In this document: piece by piece, positions 40,876 to 48,328 of the stretch
How the letters are laid out: every line of letters starts with the position of its first letter
Numbering within the stretch: the stretch's first letter is position 1
Source: Dongia deserti
GTDB taxonomy: Bacteria; Pseudomonadota; Alphaproteobacteria; Dongiales; Dongiaceae
DNA length: 64,000 nt
Direction of reading: 5' to 3'
NCBI RefSeq assembly: GCF_003574735.1
Contig: NZ_QORW01000002.1
Location: 186,001 to 250,000, forward strand
Notes under the pieces: model-generated
The model's database searches: none
Told to the model about the DNA's origin: nothing
The model's input: the letters and a program-made list of their open reading frames with translations, nothing else
Program-made: the position numbers and the translations under genes

Positions 40876-41589
40876 ATGAGCACGGAAGGCAAAGTCGCCA
40901 TCATCACTGGCGCGTCGCAGGGCATCGGAGCCGGTCTGGTCGACGGCTTTCTGGGCAAAGGCTATCGCGTGGTCGCTAACTCCCGCTCGATCAAGCCGAG
41001 CGGCAAGGCAGACCTGGTCGCCGTCAACGGCGACATCACCGACCCGCAGGTCGCCAAGCGCGTGGTCGCTACCGCCATCGAGCGCTTCGGCCGCGTCGAC
41101 ACGCTGATCAACAACGCCGGCATTTTCGTCTCCAAGCCGTTCATCGAATACACGGCGGAGGATTTCGCCAACGTCATGTCGGTCAATGTAGCCGGCTTCT
41201 TCCACGTCTCACAGCAGGCCGCAGCACGCATGCTGTCGCAGCGCTCGGGCCATATCGTCAACATCACAACTACGCTGGTCGATCAGCCGATGACGGGCGT
41301 GCCGGCTGCGATGGCATCGCTGACCAAGGGCGGGCTCGATGCGGTCACGCGTTCCCTCGCCATCGAGTATGCTGACAGGGGCATCCGCGTGAACGCCGTC
41401 TCCCCTGGCATCATCAAGACTCCGATGCACAAGCCGGAGACGCACGAGTTCCTGGCCAAGCTGCACCCGATGCAGCGGTTGGGCGAGGTCAAGGAGATCG
41501 TCGACGCGGTGCTGTATCTGGACAACGCCGGCTTCGTAACCGGCGAAGTGCTGCGGGTCGATGGCGGCCAGCACGCCGGCCGCTGGTGA
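40876..41589 (+). CDS. Short-chain dehydrogenase/reductase-like protein lacking the catalytic tyrosine
   Basis: Rossmann-fold protein of 237 residues. The nucleotide-binding motif IITGASQGIGAGLVDGF and the NNAG motif (LINNAGIFVS) are intact, as is the C-terminal VNAVSPGIIKTPMH. The active site is unusual: Lys151 is present in ASLTKGGLDAV, but the position four residues before it, normally Tyr, is Ala147, and the serine region reads NITTTLVDQ. A classical Ser-Tyr-Lys mechanism is therefore unlikely as written. ATG 40876 follows GAAGGACAGG. A tautomerase gene follows after 24 nt, probably in one message. Confidence 0.88.
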   Translation: MSTEGKVAIITGASQGIGAGLVDGFLGKGYRVVANSRSIKPSGKADLVAVNGDITDPQVAKRVVATAIERFGRVDTLINNAGIFVSKPFIEYTAEDFANVMSVNVAGFFHVSQQAAARMLSQRSGHIVNITTTLVDQPMTGVPAAMASLTKGGLDAVTRSLAIEYADRGIRVNAVSPGIIKTPMHKPETHEFLAKLHPMQRLGEVKEIVDAVLYLDNAGFVTGEVLRVDGGQHAGRW

Positions 41590-41613
41590 ACTGAAACTGG
41601 AAAGGAAAGCGAC

Positions 41614-41847
41614 ATGCCATACGTCAACATCAAGGTCACGCGCGAAGGCACCTCACCGGACCGTCCCAGCGTCACACCGGAGCAGAAGGCTGAACTCATC
41701 AAGGGCGTCAGCGAGCTACTGCTGAAGGTGCTCAACAAGCCGCTGGATTGGACCTTCGTCGTCATCAACGAGGTCGAGAAGGAGGACTGGGGCGTCGGCG
41801 GCCTGCCGGTGGACGAGTGGCGGCGGCAGAAAGCCGCGGCAAAATAG
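41614..41847 (+). CDS. 4-oxalocrotonate tautomerase family protein
   Basis: Small protein of 77 residues. After removal of Met, Pro1 (MPYVNIKVTREG) would be the catalytic base of the tautomerase superfamily. The helix TPEQKAELIKGVSELLLKVL and the strand WTFVVINEVEKEDWGVGG match the family's beta-alpha-beta unit. The Shine-Dalgarno AAAGGAAAG lies just upstream. The substrate is unknown; the context with an SDR-like gene and a LysR regulator suggests a small catabolic or stress-linked operon. Confidence 0.85.
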   Translation: MPYVNIKVTREGTSPDRPSVTPEQKAELIKGVSELLLKVLNKPLDWTFVVINEVEKEDWGVGGLPVDEWRRQKAAAK

Positions 41848-41854
41848 ATCGCGT

Positions 41855-42487
41855 CTACGGCAAGGCAGCGGTACGCAGTCTGGGCGCCGTCGAGAAACGC
41901 TCGGCAAGACGCTCGAGGAGGCCGACCGTTGCCTTGCTGTTGGCCTCGGCCAGCACTTCGGCACCGTCTCCGCACGTAACGACGTCGTGCTCCACGGTTC
42001 GCGTGTCCGATTCCTCGGCCTGCAGCAACCGGCCGGCCGGTCCATCGACTATCAGCGATGCGCCGATCGTAACCGTCGCATCAGCCGTGGCCGAGAACAG
42101 GCCGGGATTGAAATCCAGTTGGGCATCATAGGCGGTGGTCTCGAGGACGATCTGGCCGCGATGCTTGCCGGCCTGAAGTTGCTCGGGCGTCAGTGCCTGC
42201 TCCGCGGTTTCCAGCGCCTCGACCAGCTGTATCATCGTATCGCGCGCCGACTGCTTGAACGAGGCGCGCGCATCGATCGGGTATTCGGGCCCGCCGCAGG
42301 TAAAGGAGCTGGGATCGACGGTCTTGATCAGCTTGTCGGACTGCACGACCAGGACATAGCTGCCGGGAAGCTTCGCACCATCCGCCGGCCGGACACTCGT
42401 TGCCGGCGACGCGATGGTCTTGACCTCGTGCGAGCAGGCGCACAGCGCCACAGCGGCAACCACAGCCGCAACAATCGACCTGAACAT
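41855..42487 (-). CDS. Putative lipoprotein of unknown function
   Basis: Protein of 210 residues. ATG 42487 gives a signal peptide with hydrophobic core SIVAAVVAAVALC and a lipobox-like Leu-Cys-Ala-Cys, so it is probably exported and lipid-modified. A Gly-rich ribosome site (TTGGGGGAC) precedes this ATG. The mature part includes GSYVLVVQSDKLIKTV and FTCGGPEYPID, and a segment VTIGASLIVDGPAGRL suggesting a beta-rich domain. I do not recognise the family. It is convergent with the tautomerase gene, 7 nt apart. Confidence 0.7.
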   Translation of the reverse strand: MFRSIVAAVVAAVALCACSHEVKTIASPATSVRPADGAKLPGSYVLVVQSDKLIKTVDPSSFTCGGPEYPIDARASFKQSARDTMIQLVEALETAEQALTPEQLQAGKHRGQIVLETTAYDAQLDFNPGLFSATADATVTIGASLIVDGPAGRLLQAEESDTRTVEHDVVTCGDGAEVLAEANSKATVGLLERLAERFSTAPRLRTAALP

Positions 42488-42548
42488 GAGTCCCCCAAGA
42501 ATCTGAATTGGGCCGCGCAACTATTAGTACAGTCATCAGCGGAATTGT

Positions 42549-43451
42549 CTACTGTCTCTTAACTGACTCCCTTCTGGCAGGCCTGCGCAGCACCAGCACC
42601 GACCAGTCGCCGAGGCGCAAACGGAAATCAAGCGTGAGGCCGGCGGCTTCGTGCGCTGCCAGCACGTCCTTCTCCTGCTCGCGGAGCAGACCCGACAGCA
42701 CCGCGCGGCCATCCTTCGCCAGGACGCGCGCGAGACCGGGCGCCAGCTGGATCAGCGGATTGGCGAGAATGTTGGCGGTCACGAGGTCATAGGGCGCGCC
42801 GTGGCGGATCGCCTTGGCGCGATAGCCGTCCGAGCGCAGGATGCGCACCTGGTTCGTCAGCTTGTTGACCTTCGCATTCTCGCGCGCGACGCGCACGGCA
42901 TGCGCGTCATTATCGGCCGCGAGCACATTGACATTGCATAGCCGCGCGATCCCGAAGGCGAGGATGCCGGTGCCGGTGCCGACATCGAGCGGCTTCTTGA
43001 ACTTGCGCGTCTTGGCGAGGCGCGCGATCGCCAGCAGGCAGCCGCGCGTCGTCTCGTGCCGGCCGGTGCCGAAAGCGATGCCCGCGTCGATCTCGAGGCC
43101 GATCAAATTCCTCGGCGCCTTGCCCTTGAAATGCGAGCCGTAGAAGAAGAACGGTCCGGCGCGAAATTCCGGCAGTCCTTTGCGACTTTCCGCCAGCCAG
43201 TCCTTGTCCGGTACGCGCACGACTTCGGGCTTGTAGCGACCGAGTGGCCTCAGCGCGGCCGCGACATCTCCAGGCGCCGGCTTCGTTTCGCTGAACACCT
43301 CGATCAGCCAGCCTTTGCCGTTATCGGTCTCGAAGCTCGACATCGCAGCGCCGAACGGCTCCAGCGCATTTTCCAGCGCAAGGCGCGTGTGTTCCACCGG
43401 CTTTGCGTCGAGCTCTAGTCGGACGGACCATAGCGGCACGGTGTATGGCAC
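42549..43451 (-). CDS. prmA: Ribosomal protein L11 methyltransferase
   Basis: SAM-dependent methyltransferase of 300 residues. The N-terminal substrate-recognition domain (about 1-95) is followed by the catalytic domain. Motif I is DVGTGTGILAFGIARL, the conserved acidic residue lies in LAADNDAHAVRVARENA, and the PrmA motif NILANPLIQLAP is clear. The preceding IDAGIAFGTGRHETTRGCL is also diagnostic. Known PrmA trimethylates several amines of L11. The start is ATG 43451. Confidence 0.93.
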   Translation of the reverse strand: MPYTVPLWSVRLELDAKPVEHTRLALENALEPFGAAMSSFETDNGKGWLIEVFSETKPAPGDVAAALRPLGRYKPEVVRVPDKDWLAESRKGLPEFRAGPFFFYGSHFKGKAPRNLIGLEIDAGIAFGTGRHETTRGCLLAIARLAKTRKFKKPLDVGTGTGILAFGIARLCNVNVLAADNDAHAVRVARENAKVNKLTNQVRILRSDGYRAKAIRHGAPYDLVTANILANPLIQLAPGLARVLAKDGRAVLSGLLREQEKDVLAAHEAAGLTLDFRLRLGDWSVLVLRRPARRESVKRQ

Positions 43452-43599
43452 TTGTTCCTCCTAACGCGCCGACCAGTCAGTCATCCACGTGCTTGGCACG
43501 AGGGCCCGCGAGTTTTCCGGAACCGAGCGGCCTTGCCTCGTGGATGGTCGTGCCACGCACGGCCATGACGAATGAGAGTACGAACCGAGCGTAGCTGGC

Positions 43600-45834
43600 T
43601 CACCCCGCCTGCTCCGCCGGCATGACGAAACTGGCCATGACCTTCTTCACACCCGCCTTCTCGAACGCGATTTCCAGCTTGTCGCCTTCGGAATGCAGCA
43701 CTTTGCCGTAGCCGAACTTTTGGTGAAAGATGCGGGCACCACTGGGATAGCGGCCAGTGCCGGTCTGCACCACCGCTTCGGCGCTGAGGTCGATCAGGTC
43801 GCCACCGCGCCGGCCAAAGCGTTCGCGCAACGGCGCGCGGCCCCAGCCGGATTGCGGACCCATGTAGCGCTCCGACGGTCGCCATAGCTGATCGTCCTCG
43901 CGCTCGATATGCGCCTTCGGCAATTCGGCGATGAAGCGGGACGGCAATGCGTTCTGCCACATATTGTGGACGCGCCGGTTGGCGGCATAGGAGATGAGAG
44001 CACGCTTGCGCGCGCGCGTGATGCCGACATAGGCGAGGCGCCGCTCTTCCTCCAGCCCCTTGAGGCCGTTCTCGTCGAGCGAGCGCTGCGAGGGAAAGAG
44101 GCCTTCCTCCCAGCCGGGGAGGAACACGAAGTCGAACTCCAGACCCTTGGCGCCGTGCAGGGTCATGATTGTGATCATCTCGCCATCCGAGTCCGCAGCG
44201 TTCTCCATGACCAGGGAGACGTGCTCGAGGAATCCGCCGAGGCTGTCGAACTCCTCCATCGCGTGGATGAGCTCCTTGAGGTTCTCCAGCCGGCCCGGCG
44301 CCTCGATCGACTTGTCGTTCTGCCACATGGTGGTGTAACCGGATTCGTCCAGCACGATCTGCGCCAGCTCCGCGTGCGGCGTGGTCTCCGCCAGATTGCG
44401 CCAAGTCTCCAGGTCGCGCATGAGCTGCCCCAAGGAGCGCCGCGGCGCCGGCTTCAGCTCATCGGTCTCGACGATGCGCCGCGCCGCCTCGGGCAAGGAG
44501 ACATTGAGGGCGCGCGACAGGTCGTTGACCTGCTTCAGCGTCGCATCGCCCAGGCCGCGTCTCGGCACATTGACGATGCGCTCGAAGGCCAGGCCATCGT
44601 CCGGCTGGTTGATGAGCCGCAGATAGGCCAGCGCATCACGAATCTCCTGACGTTCGTAGAAGCGCGGTCCGCCGATCACGCGATAGCGCAGGCCCAACGT
44701 GATGAAGCGCTCTTCGAACTCGCGGGTCTGGAAGCCGGCGCGCACCAGGATGGCGATGTCGTTCAAGGACACGCCCTTGCGCTGAAGGCTCTCGATCTCC
44801 TCGCCGATCTTGCGCGCTTCCTCTTCGCCATCCCAGGCGGCGGTCAGCTTCAGCTTTTCGCCCTCGGCGACGTCCGTCCACAAGGTCTTGCCGAGGCGTC
44901 CCTCGTTCTGGGCGATCAATCCGGACGCCGCGGCGAGGATGTGCGGCGTGGAGCGGTAGTTCTGCTCCAGCCGTATGATCTTGGCGCCGGGAAAGTCATG
45001 CTCGAAGCGCAGGATGTTTTCGACTTCCGCGCCGCGCCAGCCATAGATCGACTGGTCGTCGTCACCCACCACGCAGATGTTGCGATGCGCCTGCGCGAGC
45101 AGCCGCAGCCAGAGGTACTGCACGACATTGCTGTCCTGATATTCGTCGACCAGGATGTAGCGGAACTGCTTCTGGTAGCGCGCCAGGATCTCCGGCTCCT
45201 GGTTGAACAAGGTCACGTTGTGCAGCAGCAGGTCGCCGAAGTCGCACGCGTTCAAGGTCGCGAGCCGCTGCTGATATTCGCGGTAGATACCGAGAATACG
45301 CCCGCCGCCCACCTCCGCCTGCTCGGCCGCGCTCACCTTGTCGGGCGTCAGGCCGCGATCCTTCCAGCGCTCGATGATGCCGAGCACCACGCGTGACGGC
45401 CATTTCTGGCTGTCGAGTCCTTCCGCCTGAATGATCTGCTTGATAAGGCGCAGTTGGTCGTCCGTGTCGATGATGGTGAAGTTGGGCTTGAGGCCCGCTG
45501 CTTCCGCATGCTGGCGCAAGATGCGCGCCGCCAGCGCGTGGAAGGTGCCGAGCCACCAGCCCTCGACGGGTCGGCCGATCAGCTGGCCCACGCGCGCCTT
45601 CATCTCGCCCGCGGCTTTGTTGGTGAACGTCACAGCCATGATCTCGAACGGCCGCGCCTTGCCGGTCATCAGCAAATGTGCGAGCCGCGTGGTCAAAGCG
45701 CGCGTCTTGCCCGTGCCGGCGCCGGCCAGCACCAGCACAGGCCCGTCCTGCGCCAGGACAGCGTCACGCTGCCGGTCATTGAGGCCGGCGAAGTAGGGAT
45801 ACTTGAGGTCGAGTTCGAGGGCAGAGTCGGTCAT
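43600..45834 (-). CDS. uvrD: UvrD/PcrA-type DNA helicase (superfamily I)
   Basis: 3'-5' helicase of 744 residues for mismatch and nucleotide excision repair. Motif I is VLAGAGTGKTRALTTRL, motif Ia VTFTNKAAGEMKAR, motif II ILVDEYQDSN, motif III VVGDDDQSIYGWRGA, motif IV LEQNYRS, motif V TLHGAKGLEFDFVFLPG, and motif VI RRLAYVGITRARK. The C-terminal extension with VFHQKFGYGKVL-like sequence (here IFHQKFGYGKVLHSEGD) is typical of UvrD/PcrA. ATG 45834 (MTDSALELD) is preferred to a codon at 45876. Confidence 0.94.
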   Translation of the reverse strand: MTDSALELDLKYPYFAGLNDRQRDAVLAQDGPVLVLAGAGTGKTRALTTRLAHLLMTGKARPFEIMAVTFTNKAAGEMKARVGQLIGRPVEGWWLGTFHALAARILRQHAEAAGLKPNFTIIDTDDQLRLIKQIIQAEGLDSQKWPSRVVLGIIERWKDRGLTPDKVSAAEQAEVGGGRILGIYREYQQRLATLNACDFGDLLLHNVTLFNQEPEILARYQKQFRYILVDEYQDSNVVQYLWLRLLAQAHRNICVVGDDDQSIYGWRGAEVENILRFEHDFPGAKIIRLEQNYRSTPHILAAASGLIAQNEGRLGKTLWTDVAEGEKLKLTAAWDGEEEARKIGEEIESLQRKGVSLNDIAILVRAGFQTREFEERFITLGLRYRVIGGPRFYERQEIRDALAYLRLINQPDDGLAFERIVNVPRRGLGDATLKQVNDLSRALNVSLPEAARRIVETDELKPAPRRSLGQLMRDLETWRNLAETTPHAELAQIVLDESGYTTMWQNDKSIEAPGRLENLKELIHAMEEFDSLGGFLEHVSLVMENAADSDGEMITIMTLHGAKGLEFDFVFLPGWEEGLFPSQRSLDENGLKGLEEERRLAYVGITRARKRALISYAANRRVHNMWQNALPSRFIAELPKAHIEREDDQLWRPSERYMGPQSGWGRAPLRERFGRRGGDLIDLSAEAVVQTGTGRYPSGARIFHQKFGYGKVLHSEGDKLEIAFEKAGVKKVMASFVMPAEQAG

Positions 45835-45858
45835 GGCGGACCTTATACACGTGGGCGG

Positions 45859-45882
45859 CGCGCCTTGACAGGGCAAGGCGCG
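45859..45882. repeat. Perfect 9-bp inverted repeat between uvrD and the acylase gene
   Basis: CGCGCCTTG (45859-45867) and CAAGGCGCG (45874-45882) are exact inverted copies with a 6-nt spacer. The element sits in the 98-nt divergent spacer, 50 nt upstream of the ATG at 45933. A TTGACA hexamer at 45865-45870 overlaps it, but no acceptable -10 lies at the right distance. It is a candidate operator. Confidence 0.5.
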
Positions 45883-45932
45883 AGAGCCGAAAACCCCTTC
45901 TAATCCATGATTTAGCCGAGAGGGAGGTGCGC

Positions 45933-47066
45933 ATGCCGAGCGCCGCGGAAACCATCACCCTGCCAGGCGCCATGCCGGGCACCCAGCGCCAGCTGCGCGT
46001 CTTTTCCTTCGGCGATCCGGGCGCGCGCCCCAAGGCCTATTTCCAAGCCGGGCTGCACGCGGACGAGCCGACCGGCATGATGATCCTGCGCGAGCTCTGC
46101 AAGCTGCTGGCGGAGGCCGAAGACAAAGGCGAAATCAAGGGCGAGATCGTCGTGGTGCCGCTGGCCAATCCCATCGGCGTGGATCAGGCCCTCAACAGTG
46201 CCGTCATGGGCCGGTTCGAACTGCGCACCGGCGCCAATTTCAACCGCGCCTGGCCCGATCTGGTGAGGGGTCTCGCCGATTCCGTGCGCAAGCGCCTGGG
46301 CAAGGACATCGAGGAGAATGTCGATCTGGTGCGGCGAGAGATTCGGCGCCGCATCACCGCCCTGCAGCCCGAAAATCCGACCGTGGCCCAGCGTATCGCC
46401 CTCACGCGCCGCGCCTATGACGCGGACCTGATCGTCGACCTGCATTGCGACGACGAGGCGCTGAGCTACATGATCGCGCCGGACGAACTGTGGGGCGAGG
46501 CCAAGCGTTTCGCCGCCGATGTCGGCGTGCATTCGTTGCAGCCGAACGGCGAGACCAATGGCGCCCGTTGCTTCGATGAATGCTTTTTCGGACCATGGCA
46601 AGCCCTGCACAAGGAATTCGGCGAGCGCGTGCCCCTCGCCTGCCAAGCCTTCACCTTCGAGATGGGCGGCGTGCTGGACGTCGATCCGAAGCAGGCAGGC
46701 CGTTATGCCCAGGGTTTCTTCCGCTATCTGCGGCGCATCGGCTGTGTCGATGGCGCGGCGCCGAAGCAGCGCTCCAACGGCCTCAACGAGTTCCGCAGCT
46801 TGGAGATGCTGGATAGCCCGGCCGGCGGCCTGCTGCTTTATCGCCAGCAGCTCGGCGAGTGGGTTTCACCCGGCGACGTGCTGGCGGAAATCGTCGATCC
46901 GACCGCACCCGACCTCGACACCGCGCCGGCGGTGATCAAGGCCAGCATGAAAGGCTGCGTGGTTTCGCGCCGCCTGTCGCGCCAGGTCGCATTCGGCGAT
47001 TTCGTGGTGATGCTCGCCGGCCACGAGAGACCGGCGAGCGGCAAGTCGAAGTCGCTGCTTGATTGA
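45933..47066 (+). CDS. Succinylglutamate desuccinylase/aspartoacylase family protein (copy 1)
   Basis: Zinc hydrolase-like protein of 377 residues in the M14-related AstE/AspA family, whose members deacylate N-acyl amino acids. Likely zinc ligands are His42 and Glu45 in GLHADEPTGM and His171 in DLHCDDEALSY. A C-terminal beta-rich domain (about 290-365) contains GEWVSPGDVLAEIVDP, which looks like a biotinyl-lipoyl fold. The start ATG 45933 has GGGAGG 5 nt upstream. It shares the zinc-ligand numbering and many residues with the protein at 50048-51190. The substrate is unknown. Confidence 0.85.
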   Translation: MPSAAETITLPGAMPGTQRQLRVFSFGDPGARPKAYFQAGLHADEPTGMMILRELCKLLAEAEDKGEIKGEIVVVPLANPIGVDQALNSAVMGRFELRTGANFNRAWPDLVRGLADSVRKRLGKDIEENVDLVRREIRRRITALQPENPTVAQRIALTRRAYDADLIVDLHCDDEALSYMIAPDELWGEAKRFAADVGVHSLQPNGETNGARCFDECFFGPWQALHKEFGERVPLACQAFTFEMGGVLDVDPKQAGRYAQGFFRYLRRIGCVDGAAPKQRSNGLNEFRSLEMLDSPAGGLLLYRQQLGEWVSPGDVLAEIVDPTAPDLDTAPAVIKASMKGCVVSRRLSRQVAFGDFVVMLAGHERPASGKSKSLLD

Positions 47067-47217
47067 AGCAAATCAACGGAGGCGGCGCCGTATCACGCCG
47101 CCGATTCGCTCCAGGCCGGCGTCGTGCAACAGGTGATCCGACAATCTCTCCGTCGACAGTGTTGGCCGACGACGCGCGGTGACGAACCTCCGGAGCTTCG
47201 TCAGCCATTTCGTTCCA

Positions 47218-47247
47218 CCGAACCCGATCCGGGAGGATCGGGTTCGG
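47218..47247. terminator. Perfect 13-bp stem-loop between convergent genes
   Basis: CCGAACCCGATCC (47218-47230), the loop GGGA, and GGATCGGGTTCGG (47235-47247) form a perfect 13-bp hairpin. It lies between the 3' ends of the acylase gene (stop 47066) and mddA (minus strand, stop 47337). No T tract follows on either strand, so it may be a bidirectional terminator or an mRNA-stabilising element. The rest of the 270-nt spacer shows no gene. Confidence 0.6.
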
Positions 47248-47336
47248 ACTGCATACTGAGTCACAATCTCTCTCCCTCCGCCCGCCATTCGGCGGGCGGC
47301 ACCAGTGATGTCCCCACATTTGAAAATCGATGGCCC

Positions 47337-48122
47337 TTATCGCGGAGCCTTGATGCCGAGCGCCGGGTGATCCTCCGCCTCGGACTCCTTCCAGCGGCGC
47401 CAGGGCACCGGGATCAGCATCGAGACCTGCTGGCGGTAGCGCCGGTACTGGTCGCCGAACAGGTTGATGAGATCGCGCTCCTCAAAGAAGATCCCGATGA
47501 GGATGTAGCCGGTGGTCGCAATCGAGAACAGCAGATGACCCATGCTCATCGTCGGCGCCGCCCAGAAGGCGATGATGAAGCCGAGATAGAGCGGATGCCG
47601 GACGCGCTTGTAGAAAAGCGGCGCGCGGAACTGCGGTACCGGTGTCTTCCAGCCCATGAGGCGTGCGAAGACTTGCCGTAAGCCGAACAGCTCGAAATGG
47701 TTCAGCAGGAAGGTGGACAGCAGCAGGATGCCCCAGCCCAGCCAGAACGCGCCTTGGATCGCGGTGACTGCGATCGGGTTCTCTACCGACCATACGACCT
47801 CCGGCATCGGCCGCCACTGCCACAGCAGCAGGGCCAAGGCTGCGGTTGCGAACAGCACAAAGGTGCTGCGCTCGACTGGTTCCGGCACGATGCGGGTCCA
47901 GACGCGCTTGAAGCCCTGCCGCGCCATCACGCTGTGCTGGACCGCAAAGATGCCGAGCAGGACGACGTTGATGACCAGGGCCTCGACCAGCGGACCGGGT
48001 GTCCCGGAATCGATGGTCTTCGGAACGATGAGGTTGCCGACAAAGGCGATGGCGTAGACAAATGTAACTAGAAAAAACACATACGCGGCTGCGCCATATA
48101 GAACAGCAAGTATGCCACCCAT
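47337..48122 (-). CDS. mddA: Methanethiol S-methyltransferase (MddA-like) membrane protein
   Basis: Membrane protein of 261 residues with five or six hydrophobic helices. The C-terminal half has the isoprenylcysteine-methyltransferase/NnrU-type SAM motif: YKRVRHPLYLGFIIAFWAAP, then GIFFEERDLINLFGDQYRRY. The block STFLLNHFELFGLRQVF and the N-terminal AVQHSVMARQGFKRVWTR match my recollection of MddA proteins, which methylate methanethiol to dimethyl sulfide using SAM. The family call is firm and the exact substrate is inferred. The gene is divergent from the BTAD-hydrolase gene with direct heptamers in the spacer. Confidence 0.8.
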   Translation of the reverse strand: MGGILAVLYGAAAYVFFLVTFVYAIAFVGNLIVPKTIDSGTPGPLVEALVINVVLLGIFAVQHSVMARQGFKRVWTRIVPEPVERSTFVLFATAALALLLWQWRPMPEVVWSVENPIAVTAIQGAFWLGWGILLLSTFLLNHFELFGLRQVFARLMGWKTPVPQFRAPLFYKRVRHPLYLGFIIAFWAAPTMSMGHLLFSIATTGYILIGIFFEERDLINLFGDQYRRYRQQVSMLIPVPWRRWKESEAEDHPALGIKAPR

Positions 48123-48190
48123 GACGAATCTCCTTCATTGTGGGGAGCGGAACGTCTAGTCCTAGGGCGTCAGCAGATGCGCAATCGGCT

Positions 48191-48208
48191 GTCAAAGAAC
48201 CGTCAAAA
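48191..48208. promoter_or_regulatory. Direct heptamer repeats with 11-bp spacing (possible SARP operator)
   Basis: GTCAAAG at 48191-48197 and GTCAAAA at 48202-48208 are direct repeats exactly 11 bp apart; a weaker GACAGTT falls in phase at 48213-48219. SARP regulators are known to bind heptameric direct repeats with 11- or 22-bp periodicity. The site lies 69 nt upstream of the mddA start and about 120 nt upstream of the gene for a SARP-like regulator. The function is inferred from spacing and position. Confidence 0.45.
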
Positions 48209-48328
48209 GTGCGACAGTTTATGTGGGAAGCTCCACAACTCTGACGGATTTGCCCGAATTGTGATCAGGCTCGTTGTGGGCTGGCCACCTCTCGGGTGAC
48301 CGTTGCGCGGCAGGAGGTTGCCAGGGCC

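Noticed and set aside
45865-45870. Perfect TTGACA as a -35 element for the acylase gene
   Set aside because: No acceptable -10 sequence lies 16-18 nt downstream; it is part of the inverted repeat.
48296-48328. GTG as start of the BTAD-hydrolase gene
   Set aside because: ATG 48329 has a GGAGG upstream and gives the usual short N-terminus; the GTG remains possible but weaker.
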